A program made the translations under genes and the position numbers. The notes under the pieces were generated by a model. It saw nothing but the letters and a program-made list of their open reading frames with translations. It ran no database searches and was not told the origin of the DNA. From Cellulomonas sp. P24 (GTDB taxonomy: Bacteria > Actinomycetota > Actinomycetes > Actinomycetales > Cellulomonadaceae), in contig NZ_JAJDFX010000002.1 in assembly GCF_024704385.1 (NCBI RefSeq), positions 682,001 through 746,000 on the forward strand: 64,000 nucleotides of DNA, written 5' to 3'. Within the stretch, counting starts at the first letter, position 1. Every line of letters begins with the position of its first letter. Positions 27,333 to 35,426 of the stretch are shown one piece after another.

Positions 27333-28232
27333 ATGGAGCTTCGGCAGATGGAGTACTTCGTCGCCCTCGCCGAGGAGCAGCAGTTCACCCGGGCGGCCGA
27401 GCTGACGACCGTGTCCCAGTCCGGGCTCTCGGCGGCGATCCGGAGCCTCGAGGAGGACCTCCAGACCCCGCTCTTCCTGCGGACGACCCGGCGGGTCGAG
27501 CTCACCGAGGCCGGCCACGCGCTGCTCCCGTTCGCCCGGACCCTCCTGGCCCAGGCCGCCGCCGGACGCGACGCCGTGATCGCGACCAAGAGCGAGCTGT
27601 CCGGACGTCTCCGCGTCGGCAGCGAGCAGTGCCTCGGCGTCGTCGACGTCCCCGAGCTCCTCGAGCGGTTCCACCGGCGCTACCCGCAGGTCGAGATCGA
27701 GTTCGAGCAGGCGGGGTCGCAGACGCTCCTCGGGCAGATCCGCACCGGCGAGCTCGACGTCGCGTTCATCGCCGGACCGGACAGCCGCACGCACATGCGT
27801 CTCGGGACGGTCGAGCACGTCGAGCTGAGCTCGGAGCCCCTCGTCCTGCTGGCGCCGCCGGACAGTCACCTCGCGACCAAGTCCCGCATCGAGTGGTCGT
27901 GCCTCGACGGTCTGGACTTCATCGACTTCCACCCGAGCTGGGCCGTCCGGCTCCTCAACGACGAGGCGTTCGAGGCCCGAGGGATCCACCGGCGGGTCCG
28001 GTTCACGGTCAACGACGTCCACACGCTGCTCGACATGGTCCAGCGCGGTCTCGGTGTCGCGATCGTCCCCCGACCGATCGCGTCGAAGCCCCAGGCCGCG
28101 TCGCTCGCCACGCTCCGTCTCACCGATCTCTCCGCACCGAGGTGGGTGGTGACCGCGGTCGCCGGCGCGTACGACCGCTCCGCCGTCGCCGCGAGCAAGC
28201 TCATGGAGATGCTGCCCGCGCGCGAGGCATGA
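27333..28232 (+). CDS. LysR family transcriptional regulator
   Basis: A 299-residue DNA-binding regulator. The N-terminal winged helix-turn-helix is MELRQMEYFVALAEEQQFTRAAELTTVSQSGLSAAIRSLE by position 1-40, and the effector-binding domain covers about 90-290 (GRLRVGSEQCLGV onward). The effector is unknown. It is divergent from two aldo/keto reductases, the usual layout for a LysR protein controlling its neighbours and itself. Confidence 0.93.
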   Translation: MELRQMEYFVALAEEQQFTRAAELTTVSQSGLSAAIRSLEEDLQTPLFLRTTRRVELTEAGHALLPFARTLLAQAAAGRDAVIATKSELSGRLRVGSEQCLGVVDVPELLERFHRRYPQVEIEFEQAGSQTLLGQIRTGELDVAFIAGPDSRTHMRLGTVEHVELSSEPLVLLAPPDSHLATKSRIEWSCLDGLDFIDFHPSWAVRLLNDEAFEARGIHRRVRFTVNDVHTLLDMVQRGLGVAIVPRPIASKPQAASLATLRLTDLSAPRWVVTAVAGAYDRSAVAASKLMEMLPAREA

Positions 28233-28288
28233 CGGCCGCGAGCGCGCACGACGCCGTCCTCTCAGGACACCGGCATCCGTTCCGTGCG

Positions 28289-28312
28289 GCGGACCGGCCT
28301 GCTACGGTCCGC
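28289..28312 (+). promoter_or_regulatory. 8-bp dyad around a leaderless -10 box
   Basis: GCGGACCG (28289-28296) and CGGTCCGC (28305-28312) form a perfect dyad with an 8-base loop. TACGGT (28303-28308) inside it is a TANNNT -10 box ending 6 bases before the ATG at 28315. It could be an operator on a leaderless promoter. Confidence 0.45.
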
Positions 28313-28314
28313 GC

Positions 28315-28809
28315 ATGACGCGACGTGTGCCGTTCCTCGGCGAGGAGAAGGAGAGCCTGCGGACGAGCCTGGACCGGCACCGTGACGTCGTCCTGTGGAA
28401 GATCGAGGACCTCGACGACGAGGCGCTCCGCCGCCCCATGACGCCGTCGGGCACGAGCCTGCTCGGGCTCGTCAAGCACCTGGCGGCCGTCGAGTACGGC
28501 TGGTTCTGCGAGACCTTCGACCGCCCGACCGAGCCGCTGCCGTTCGATCCCGACGACCCGGAGGCGGACCTGCGGGTCCGGCCCGACGAGACCACGGCGG
28601 ACGTCGTCGCGTTCTACCAGCGGGCTCGCGCCGCCGCCGACGCCGCGATCGACGAGCTGGAGATCGACGACCTCGGCACCGCGTGGTTCGGGGAGACGGT
28701 GTCGCTGCGCTGGGTGCTCATCCACATGATCGAGGAGGTCGCCCGGCACGCAGGGCACCTGGACATCCTCCGCGAGCTGATCGACGGCAGCACGGGCGAC
28801 CACCGGTAG
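28315..28809 (+). CDS. DinB family protein (DUF664)
   Basis: A 164-residue four-helix-bundle protein of the DinB/DUF664 group. Members bind a metal with three histidines and several act as mycothiol-dependent transferases. Here the expected histidines appear in [28 protein letters not shown]. The C-terminal helix [14 protein letters not shown] is the family hallmark. Substrate unknown. No ribosome binding site precedes the ATG; a -10 box lies 6 bases away. Confidence 0.88.
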   Translation: MTRRVPFLGEEKESLRTSLDRHRDVVLWKIEDLDDEALRRPMTPSGTSLLGLVKHLAAVEYGWFCETFDRPTEPLPFDPDDPEADLRVRPDETTADVVAFYQRARAAADAAIDELEIDDLGTAWFGETVSLRWVLIHMIEEVARHAGHLDILRELIDGSTGDHR

Positions 28810-28966
28810 CCGCCCGACGGGCACGACCCCACTCGACCCGCCCGGACCCCGGTTCCGGGTGATCTGCCCAGGCCACGGCGGTGCGGGCCGGCCCCCACCG
28901 GTGGAGCAGAATGGACCCGAGCACGCGCTCCGCCGCCGAGCGCCCCGTCGATCCCAGGAAGTCCTC

Positions 28967-29434
28967 GTGAACCAGCCCCGCATGAACGTCGAGTCGTTCA
29001 ACCTCGACCACCGGACCGTCGTGGCCCCCTACGTGCGGCTCGCCGACACCAAGGTGCTCCCGGCCGGCGACGTGATCAGCAAGTTCGACGTGCGGTTCAC
29101 GCAGCCCAACCGCGCCCACCTCGAGATGCCGGTGGTGCACTCTCTCGAGCACCTGTTCGCCGAGCACTCGCGCAACCACTCGACGCAGGTCATCGACTTC
29201 TCCCCGATGGGCTGCCAGACCGGCTTCTACCTGATCCTGCAGGGCGCCTGGGAGCTCGATGCGGTCCTCGACCTCGTCCAGGCGACCCTCGAGGACATCC
29301 TCGTGGCCACCGAGGTGCCGGCCGCGAACGAGATCCAGTGCGGGTGGGGTGCGAACCACACGCTCGAGGGTGCTCAGGACGCGGCCCGCACCTTCCTCGG
29401 TGCGCGCTCCGAGTGGAGCACGGTGACCGCGTGA
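28967..29434 (+). CDS. luxS: S-ribosylhomocysteine lyase
   Basis: Cleaves S-ribosylhomocysteine to homocysteine and DPD, the precursor of autoinducer-2, in the activated methyl cycle. The 155-residue product has the metal motif H58-SLE61-H62 plus Cys125 (IQCGWG), and the catalytic Cys83 in MGCQTGFY. All key residues are present and the length is normal. The GTG at 28967 has AGGA eight bases upstream; an ATG at 28982 is an alternative. The stop overlaps the mtnN start (GTGA), so the two successive enzymes are translationally coupled. Confidence 0.96.
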   Translation: MNQPRMNVESFNLDHRTVVAPYVRLADTKVLPAGDVISKFDVRFTQPNRAHLEMPVVHSLEHLFAEHSRNHSTQVIDFSPMGCQTGFYLILQGAWELDAVLDLVQATLEDILVATEVPAANEIQCGWGANHTLEGAQDAARTFLGARSEWSTVTA

Positions 29435-30156
29435 TCGCTGTCGACGCGATCGTCGTCACCGCCATGGCCGAGGAGTCGGCCCCGTTCCAGGACCGGGCCG
29501 AGGTGGTCGGGCGCGCGGTGAAGGTCGGCCATGCGGTCCATCAGCTCCTGGTGCTCCGCGGGCGGAGCGTGCTGCTCGTCCAGTGCGGGATCGGCCTGGT
29601 GAACGCCGCCACGGCTGCCGCCGTCGCCCTCACGAGCACGACCCCGCGTGCCGTCTTCAGCGCGGGCAGCGCTGGTGGGCTCGGGGCGGACGTCCGGGTG
29701 GGCGATGTCGTCGTCGGGTCCGCGTACGTCTACTCGGGTGCGGACGCCCGGGCCTTCGGGTACGCCCTGGGACAGGTGCCCGGCATGCCGGCGCTCTACC
29801 ACGGGGACCAGGCGCTGCTCGACGCCGCGATCGAGGCGAACGCCTCGCAGGCCGAGGGCGAGCCGACGTTGCGCGTGCGGACCGGGACGATGCTCGCCGG
29901 TGACGCGTTCGTCGACGCGGGGATGGTCGAGGGGCTCCGGGCGTCGTTCCCCGCGGCGCTCTCGACCGACATGGAGTCCACGGCACTGGCGCAGACGTGC
30001 CACCTGTACTCCGTGCCGTTCCTGTCCGTCCGCGGGATCTCGGACCTGTGCGGGCCGGCCGCCGATGCCGACTTCCAGCAGCACGTGGACGACGCCGCGG
30101 AGCGCTCGGCCTCGGTCGTGATCGGCGCGCTGCACCGGCTGGTCGACCTCGCCTGA
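29431..30156 (+). CDS. mtnN: 5'-methylthioadenosine/S-adenosylhomocysteine nucleosidase
   Basis: Removes adenine from methylthioadenosine and S-adenosylhomocysteine; the latter product is the substrate of LuxS encoded just upstream. The 241-residue protein has MAEESAPF with the first catalytic glutamate, [11 protein letters not shown] holding the ribose-binding Met-Glu pair, and RGISDLCG with the catalytic aspartate. Its GTG start overlaps the luxS stop by four bases. A 15-bp tandem repeat follows the stop, then a bidirectional hairpin. Confidence 0.94.
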   Translation: MIAVDAIVVTAMAEESAPFQDRAEVVGRAVKVGHAVHQLLVLRGRSVLLVQCGIGLVNAATAAAVALTSTTPRAVFSAGSAGGLGADVRVGDVVVGSAYVYSGADARAFGYALGQVPGMPALYHGDQALLDAAIEANASQAEGEPTLRVRTGTMLAGDAFVDAGMVEGLRASFPAALSTDMESTALAQTCHLYSVPFLSVRGISDLCGPAADADFQQHVDDAAERSASVVIGALHRLVDLA

Positions 30157-30162
30157 GTCGGC

Positions 30163-30207
30163 TCGGCCCGATCCGGATCGGCCTGATCCAGATCGGCCTC
30201 CTGCGAT
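30163..30207 (+). repeat. Three 15-bp repeats after the mtnN stop codon
   Basis: Units 30163-30177, 30178-30192 and 30193-30207 share TCGGCC and a GATCC-like core. The bases around the stop codon (30148-30162) look like a fourth, more diverged unit. Confidence 0.6.
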
Positions 30208-30214
30208 CGCCTCG

Positions 30215-30239
30215 CGCACCGGCAGGCATGGCCGGTGCG
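30215..30239. terminator. Bidirectional hairpin between mtnN and a tetR gene
   Basis: A perfect 9-bp stem CGCACCGGC / GCCGGTGCG with a 7-base loop lies midway between two convergent genes. No T tract is present. Confidence 0.6.
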
Positions 30240-30269
30240 GGCACCCGGTCTCGTCGGTCGCGCGGTGGC

Positions 30270-31082
30270 TCAGTCGCCGAGAAGCCGCTCGACGAGCCTC
30301 GCGCCCACCCCGGACGCGTCGACCGCGTCACCGGTGATGGCGGCAAGCATCGTCGAGAACGTGCACACGGCAACGAGGCCGAGGGCCGTGTCCCGGTCCG
30401 CCGTCGTCGGTGGTGCGTCGGGCTCCCCGCCGGAGCGCGCGACCCTGTCGTCGCGGACCTGTGACGCGAGGTCCGCGAGGCTCGCCTCGACGACCGGTCC
30501 GAGCGCCGCCCGAGACTCGGGGTGTCGCACCGCATAGGCGAGCACCTCGAGGGTGAGGAGCATCTCCGGACCGTCCGGGACGGCCGCCATGCCCGCGACG
30601 AGCCGGTCGGCCAGCGAACCGGCGCCCGCGTCGACAACCGGCGCGGTGCACAGCACCTGCTCGCGTGCGAGCGCGAGGAAGAGGTCGGCCTTCGACCCGA
30701 AGTTCGCGTACACCGCGCCCTTCGTGTAGCCGGCCGCGGAGGCGATGTCTCCGACGGCGGCCCCCTCGTACCCCTGGGCGGCGAAGACGCGCGCCGCCGC
30801 GGCGAGCAGGTCCGCGCGCGTCCGGTCGACGCGCGCCTGCCGACGGAGGTCCGCCCGGCTCGCACCGGTGCGCTTCTCGACCGTCTCGGAGGCGTCGGAC
30901 AGCCCCCGCGCCGCCTCACGCAGGCTCGCGGCGACAGCCTCGGAGACCTCTGCGCCGACGGCCGAGACCTGGTGGCTGAGGAGCCGGGTGAGGGTCGCGG
31001 TCGCGTCGGCGAGGGCGCGCGTCGCGGCGCCGACGCTGTCGTCGTCGGGATCGGGTGCATGGGTGTCGCGCAGTCGTGCCAT
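30270..31082 (-). CDS. TetR family regulator with long N-terminal extension
   Basis: A 270-residue repressor, longer than the usual 190-220. The TetR helix-turn-helix is at residues 86-133 (RADLLAAAARVFAAQGYEG ... YTKGAVYANFGSKADLF). Before it are about 85 residues rich in Ala, Glu and Ser that look helical, possibly a coiled coil. The C-terminal half is the ligand and dimer domain. It is divergent from an ABC exporter, and the gap holds a perfect 24-bp palindrome and two related sites, so autoregulation and control of the exporter are very likely. An ATG at 31097 would add five residues. Confidence 0.92.
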   Translation of the reverse strand: MARLRDTHAPDPDDDSVGAATRALADATATLTRLLSHQVSAVGAEVSEAVAASLREAARGLSDASETVEKRTGASRADLRRQARVDRTRADLLAAAARVFAAQGYEGAAVGDIASAAGYTKGAVYANFGSKADLFLALAREQVLCTAPVVDAGAGSLADRLVAGMAAVPDGPEMLLTLEVLAYAVRHPESRAALGPVVEASLADLASQVRDDRVARSGGEPDAPPTTADRDTALGLVAVCTFSTMLAAITGDAVDASGVGARLVERLLGD

Positions 31083-31097
31083 GAACCGACTATACAC

Positions 31098-31121
31098 ACG
31101 ACATACCGATCGGTATGTCGT
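31098..31121. promoter_or_regulatory. TetR operator O1, perfect 24-bp palindrome
   Basis: The palindrome is centred between 31109 and 31110 with core ATACC-GATC-GGTAT (31103-31116). It lies 16 bases upstream of the tetR ATG, where binding would block that promoter. Confidence 0.85.
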
Positions 31122-31175
31122 ACGTCAGTCCACATGCCGCTCGTGGAGCCGATGTCCCGCGCTGTCCCTCTTCAC

Positions 31176-31189
31176 ATACCGTGTGGTAT
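31176..31189. promoter_or_regulatory. TetR operator O2
   Basis: ATACC-GTGT-GGTAT repeats the O1 half-sites with the same 4-base spacing. It lies 48 bases before the ABC ATPase ATG, within the likely exporter promoter. Confidence 0.78.
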
Positions 31190-31206
31190 CTGTTACGGTC
31201 CGTCAC

Positions 31207-31220
31207 GTACTCATCGGTAT
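31207..31220. promoter_or_regulatory. Weak third TetR site O3
   Basis: GTACT-CATC-GGTAT keeps one perfect half-site (GGTAT) and a degenerate partner, 17 bases before the ABC gene start and just upstream of its GGAGG site. Confidence 0.45.
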
Positions 31221-31236
31221 ATCCCTGGAGGACCTC

Positions 31237-32271
31237 ATGGAATCCCGTGCCGTGCTCACGGTCCGCGGACTCAGCAAGCGCTACCCCGGGCGCCGCGGCG
31301 TGCAGGCGAACGACGGCATCGACCTCGACGTGACACCCGGCCAGGTGGTCGGCCTCCTCGGGCACAACGGTGCCGGGAAGACGACCCTCGTCAACCAGGT
31401 CGTCGGGCTCGTCCGTCCGGACGCCGGCTCGATCACCCTCGACGGCGTCGACGCGATCGCCCGGCCCGACCTCGCTCGGCAGCGCACCTCGATCCAGGCG
31501 CAGGCCAACGTCCCGATCACGGGCCTGACGCCACGTGCCGCGATCCAGCTCGTCGGCCGGATCCGCGGCGGGCGGCGGGCTGACGTCGCCGCACGCACCC
31601 AGGACCTCATCGACACCCTCGACATCGGGGCCTGGGCCGACACCCCGTCGCAGAAGATCTCCGGCGGTGTCGCACGGCTCACGGCGTTCTGCATGACGGC
31701 TGTCGTCCCCGGCCGCCTGGTCGTGCTCGACGAACCCACCAACGACGTCGACCCCGTCCGCCGCCGCCTGCTCTGGGACGAGATCCGCGTGCTCGCCGAC
31801 GCCGGCGCCGGCGTCCTGCTCGTCACCCACAACGTCCGCGAGGCCGAGCGCGTCGTCGACCGGCTGGCCGTCCTCGACCGCGGGCGCGTGATCGCGACCG
31901 GCACCCCGTCGAGCCTCTCGGCGTCGGCGCACGGCCACCTCACGGTCGAGCTCGATCTCCCGCCGGGAGTCGAGCCCGACTGGCCCGCGGAGGTCGGCGC
32001 GACGTCACGCAGCCGGCTCCGCGCGACCGGCACCGTCCGGGCGGAGGACGCCGCCGACGTCGTTCGCTGGGCCCAGGCTGCCGTCGACTCGGGCGTCGTC
32101 GAGCGCTACTCGCTCACGGCTGCCTCCCTCGAGGACGTGTACGTCCGGCTCGTCGGTCCCGATCGCGTCGACCCCGCGGAGCCCGGCGGCACCGCGCAGC
32201 CCACCGACCCCACCGACCCAGACCCCACCGACCCGGACCCCACCGACACCGAGCTGGAGGTCGTGGCATGA
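31237..32271 (+). CDS. ABC exporter ATP-binding protein, TetR-controlled
   Basis: A 344-residue ATPase of the drug-export (DrrA/CcmA-like) group. Walker A is GHNGAGKTT at 42-50, the signature is KISGGVARL, Walker B is LVVLDEPTNDVDP, and the H-loop is VTHNVREAE. A C-terminal accessory domain (residues 230-310) follows, ending in repeats of Pro-Thr-Asp-Pro-Asp encoded by 15-bp tandem units. The ATG has GGAGG seven bases upstream. Its stop overlaps the permease start (ATGA). Operators O2 and O3 lie just upstream. Confidence 0.93.
   Translation: MESRAVLTVRGLSKRYPGRRGVQANDGIDLDVTPGQVVGLLGHNGAGKTTLVNQVVGLVRPDAGSITLDGVDAIARPDLARQRTSIQAQANVPITGLTPRAAIQLVGRIRGGRRADVAARTQDLIDTLDIGAWADTPSQKISGGVARLTAFCMTAVVPGRLVVLDEPTNDVDPVRRRLLWDEIRVLADAGAGVLLVTHNVREAERVVDRLAVLDRGRVIATGTPSSLSASAHGHLTVELDLPPGVEPDWPAEVGATSRSRLRATGTVRAEDAADVVRWAQAAVDSGVVERYSLTAASLEDVYVRLVGPDRVDPAEPGGTAQPTDPTDPDPTDPDPTDTELEVVA
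32207..32251 (+). repeat. Three 15-bp tandem repeats at the ABC ATPase C-terminus
   Basis: Units 32207-32221, 32222-32236 and 32237-32251 encode D-P-T-D-P in tandem in a tail that is not part of the ATPase fold. Confidence 0.85.
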
Positions 32272-33002
32272 CCGCCGTCCGCCAGACCCTTCTGCTCGCA
32301 CAGTGGCAGTTCCGCCGCCACTCCGTGTTCATGCCGCTGCTGGTCGTCGTCCAGATCGCGATCGCGGTCGCGACGGTGGTCGGCTACGGGCTGCTCGTCG
32401 GCGACCCGTCCCCCGAGGTCGCACTGTTCCTCGCGACCGGCGCACCCACGATCACCCTCATCACGGTCGGCCTCGTCATGGCACCGCAGCTGCTCGCCCA
32501 GGCGAAGACCGAGGGCAGTCTCGACTGGATGCGCACCCTTCCGGTGGCCCGGGCGTCGTTCCTGGTCAGCGACCTGCTGGTATGGACGGTCGTCGCCCTC
32601 CCGGGCATGGTGCTCGGCATCGTGGCGGGTGTGCTGCGGTTCGGCGTCGACCTCTCGGTGCGCCCGTGGATCGTCGGGGCCGCCGTGCTCATCTCGCTCA
32701 CGTCGGCCGCGGTCGGCTACGCCATGGCGTCGCTCCTGCCGCCGGTCGTCGCCCAGCTGATGACGCAGATGATCATCTTCCTGGTGCTGTTGTTCTCCCC
32801 CGTCAGCTACCCCGCGAGCCGGCTGCCGGAGTGGCTCCAGACCGCCCACCAGTACCTGCCGATCGAGCCGATGGCCCAGATCATGCGGGCGGGCCTGGCC
32901 GGTGCCGCGTTCACGGTCCCCGGCCGCTCGCTCGTCGTGCTCGGGCTCTGGTGCGCGGCGGCCGTGGCCGGAGCGCTCGCCGCCCTCAGGCGACGGGCCT
33001 GA
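32268..33002 (+). CDS. ABC-2 type exporter permease
   Basis: A 244-residue inner-membrane protein with six predicted helices, the size of DrrB-like permeases. It is co-translated with the ATPase (ATGA overlap) and probably works as a homodimer exporting a lipophilic compound sensed by the neighbouring TetR protein. Its end overlaps the end of the convergent MFS gene by 17 bases. Confidence 0.9.
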   Translation: MTAVRQTLLLAQWQFRRHSVFMPLLVVVQIAIAVATVVGYGLLVGDPSPEVALFLATGAPTITLITVGLVMAPQLLAQAKTEGSLDWMRTLPVARASFLVSDLLVWTVVALPGMVLGIVAGVLRFGVDLSVRPWIVGAAVLISLTSAAVGYAMASLLPPVVAQLMTQMIIFLVLLFSPVSYPASRLPEWLQTAHQYLPIEPMAQIMRAGLAGAAFTVPGRSLVVLGLWCAAAVAGALAALRRRA

Positions 33003-34665
33003 CCGTCGCCCCCGTCCCGGCATCCCGCAGGCTGGGGGCCGGGACGGGGGTGGCCACGCCCGCGGCACCTTCGTCGGCTCCGGCCGCGGCGTCGACGCCG
33101 ATCACGCTCTCGCTATCGCTCTCGCTCTCGCCCTCGCCCTCGCCCGCACGATCCCCGCGGCGTGGGGCGCGGAGCGCGACGGCGACCGCGCCGACGAGGA
33201 GCACGGCGGCCGCGACGAGGAACGCCGCCCCGGTCGCGTCCACGAACGAGCTCTCCGCCGCCGCGACGAGGCGGGTCCCGACCGCACCGAGCTGGTGGAG
33301 CTGCTCGGCGCCGAACCGGATGAACGCGATCGAGGACTGCGCGTGGTCGGCGACCGCCGTGGGCAGCCCCGCGACCGCGTCGTGCAGACCGTTGCGGTAG
33401 GTCTCGTTCAGGACGGTGCCGAGCACCGCGATCCCGAGCGCGCTGCCAAGCTCCCGAGACGTGTCGTTGACCGCAGAACCGACGCCCTGCTTCGACGCGG
33501 GCAGCGAGGACACGATCGCGGTGGTCGACGGCGTCCCGGCGAGCGCCATCCCTGCGGCGAAGACCACGAGCGACGTCGCGAAGCGCCAGTACTCGAACGT
33601 GACACCGAGCGTGGACATCCCGAGCATGCCGAGGGCGCTGAGCGTGAGGCCGAGGGGGACGATGCGGTTGGTGCCGAACCTGTCGGCGATCCGCGGGGCG
33701 TTGCGGGCCAGCGGGACCATGACGATCGGCAGCGGGAACAGGGCGACCGCGGCCCGCAGCGGCGAGAGGCCCGCGATGTACTGCAGGTACTGCAGAGAGA
33801 TGTAGAAGAAGCCGAAGCTCGCGAAGAACTGCAGGGTCAGGGCGAGCGTCCCCATGCCGAAGCCGCGCAGCCGGAAGAGCCGGACGTCGAGCATCGGGTC
33901 GCGGCGGTGCAGCTCCCAGCGCACGAACGCCGTCAGCGCGATCGCCCCGAGAGCGAAGCCGCCGATCGTCAGCGGGTCGGACCAGCCGCGGTCGGGTCCC
34001 TCGATGATCGCGTACACCAGCGAGACGAGCCCGACGAGCGACGCGAGCGCACCCACCGGGTCGAGCCGAGGGGCGTGCGGGTCGCGCGAGGACGGGACGA
34101 TCGTCAACGTGCCGAGAACGGCGAGCGCCGCGAGCGTGACGTTGAGCGCGAAGAACGAGTTCCACGCGAAGTACTCGAGCAGCAGGCCGGAGCCGAACAG
34201 GCCGATCACCGCTCCCCCGCCGGCGACGCCGACCCAGACGCCGACGGCCTTGCCGCGCTCCTCGGGCGGGAACGACGTCGTGATGATCGACAGCGTCACG
34301 GGCATGACCGCAGCGGCACCGACGCCCATCATGGCCCGCAGCAGGATGAGGGTCTGGGGCGAGGTGACGACCATGGCCGCGGCGGCCGCCGTGCCGAAGA
34401 CCAGCAGCCCTGCGAGCAGCACACCCTTGCGGCCGTAGCGGTCGCCGAGGGCGCCGGCCGGCAGGAGCAGCCCGACGAACGCGAGGGTGTAGGCGTCGAC
34501 GATCCAGGTGATCTCGGTCTGGCTGGCACTGAGGCTGGTCGCGAGGTCCGGGAGGGCCACGTTCAGGCCGCTGACGGCGGACACGACCATCATGAGCGCG
34601 AGGGCGACGACGCCGAGCAGGGCGGAGCGTCGGCGAGGCGAGAGCGGGGGCACGGACTCGGACAT
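32986..34665 (-). CDS. MFS drug efflux pump, 14-TM DHA2 family
   Basis: A 559-residue inner-membrane proton antiporter. Motif A is GALGDRYGRKGVLLAG, and motif C lies in the SGLNVALPDLATSL to MGVGAAAVMPVTLS region; fourteen hydrophobic helices are spread over residues 15-500. The last 60 residues are a cytoplasmic Gly/Glu/Ser/Asp-rich tail with 6-bp DNA repeats. The ATG at 34665 has a GGAGGAT site. It is divergent from a TetR gene that probably represses it. Confidence 0.92.
   Translation of the reverse strand: MSESVPPLSPRRRSALLGVVALALMMVVSAVSGLNVALPDLATSLSASQTEITWIVDAYTLAFVGLLLPAGALGDRYGRKGVLLAGLLVFGTAAAAAMVVTSPQTLILLRAMMGVGAAAVMPVTLSIITTSFPPEERGKAVGVWVGVAGGGAVIGLFGSGLLLEYFAWNSFFALNVTLAALAVLGTLTIVPSSRDPHAPRLDPVGALASLVGLVSLVYAIIEGPDRGWSDPLTIGGFALGAIALTAFVRWELHRRDPMLDVRLFRLRGFGMGTLALTLQFFASFGFFYISLQYLQYIAGLSPLRAAVALFPLPIVMVPLARNAPRIADRFGTNRIVPLGLTLSALGMLGMSTLGVTFEYWRFATSLVVFAAGMALAGTPSTTAIVSSLPASKQGVGSAVNDTSRELGSALGIAVLGTVLNETYRNGLHDAVAGLPTAVADHAQSSIAFIRFGAEQLHQLGAVGTRLVAAAESSFVDATGAAFLVAAAVLLVGAVAVALRAPRRGDRAGEGEGESESDSESVIGVDAAAGADEGAAGVATPVPAPSLRDAGTGATVRPVA
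33109..33144 (-). repeat. Six 6-bp repeats in the MFS C-terminal tail
   Basis: CTCGCT/CTCGCC-type hexamers at 33109-33144 encode alternating Gly/Glu, Ser/Glu and Ser/Asp pairs near the end of the pump. Confidence 0.8.
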
Positions 34666-34681
34666 GCGATATCCTCCGACT

Positions 34682-34723
34682 AGTAATTCCCAACGCGCTG
34701 AATTCTTCACATGTGGAATAACT
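34682..34723. promoter_or_regulatory. Candidate TetR control region between MFS and tetR
   Basis: AGTAATTCC (34682-34690) and GGAATAACT (34715-34723) are inverted copies with one mismatch, separated by 24 bases, and CACATGTG (34708-34715) is a perfect palindrome inside. The A/T-rich gap of 102 bases stands out from the surroundings and must hold both promoters. Confidence 0.45.
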
Positions 34724-34767
34724 CCTGTCAAGGCCCGGCAGAACCGACCGAGAGGCGAAGCGACACC

Positions 34768-35370
34768 ATGACCCGCGCCCACTCCGGACGACGCCCCGGC
34801 GACAGCGGCACCCGCGAGGCGATCGAGGGCGCCGCACGCCGACAGTTCGCCGAGCTCGGCTACGACCGCACGTCGCTGCGGCAGGTCGCCCGCGAGGCCG
34901 GCGTCGACCCGACCCTGGTCAGCCACTTCTACGGGTCCAAGCAGCAGCTCTTCGTGACCGTGGTCGAGCTCCCGTTCCGACCCGCGGAGGTCCTCCCACA
35001 GCTCCTCGAGGGCGACCCCGGCGAGCTCGGGCTTCGCCTCGCGCGGTTCATCCTCGGGGTCTTCGAGTCAGCGCAGAGCCGCGGTCAGGTCATCGGGATC
35101 GTCAGGTCGGCGACCTCCGAGCCCGAGGCCGCACGCCTGGTCCGCGACATGCTGACCCGCGAGGTCCTCACCCCGCTCGCCGAGGGCCTGGGCGTCGCCG
35201 ACGCCGAGTTCCGCGCAGGGCTCCTCGGCTCGCAGGTCGTCGGCATGATCATGGCGCGCTACATCGTCGCGATCGAGCCGCTCGCGTCACGCGACGCCGC
35301 GGAGGTGGCCCTCGCGATCGCCCCGAACCTCCAGCACTACCTGACGGGTGACCTCAGCTCGTCACGCTGA
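34768..35370 (+). CDS. TetR family transcriptional regulator
   Basis: A 200-residue regulator. The helix-turn-helix is at about residues 14-62 (EAIEGAARRQFAELGYDRT, then VDPTLVSHFYGSKQQLF). The C-terminal domain resembles the AcrR-like TetR_C group with two histidine-free ligand helices. Divergent from the MFS pump, it probably represses it and is released by the pump's substrate. The ATG at 34768 is preceded by GAGAGGCGAAG. Confidence 0.9.
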   Translation: MTRAHSGRRPGDSGTREAIEGAARRQFAELGYDRTSLRQVAREAGVDPTLVSHFYGSKQQLFVTVVELPFRPAEVLPQLLEGDPGELGLRLARFILGVFESAQSRGQVIGIVRSATSEPEAARLVRDMLTREVLTPLAEGLGVADAEFRAGLLGSQVVGMIMARYIVAIEPLASRDAAEVALAIAPNLQHYLTGDLSSSR

Positions 35371-35426
35371 ACGGCCCTCGGGCGGGCTGCTGCTGAGTGA
35401 GGCAATGGGTCCAGGCGCCGTCCAGG

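Noticed and set aside
31098-31121. 24-bp palindrome as a terminator
   Set aside because: It lies upstream of both divergent genes, has no T tract, and two related sites follow at the same spacing, so an operator fits better.
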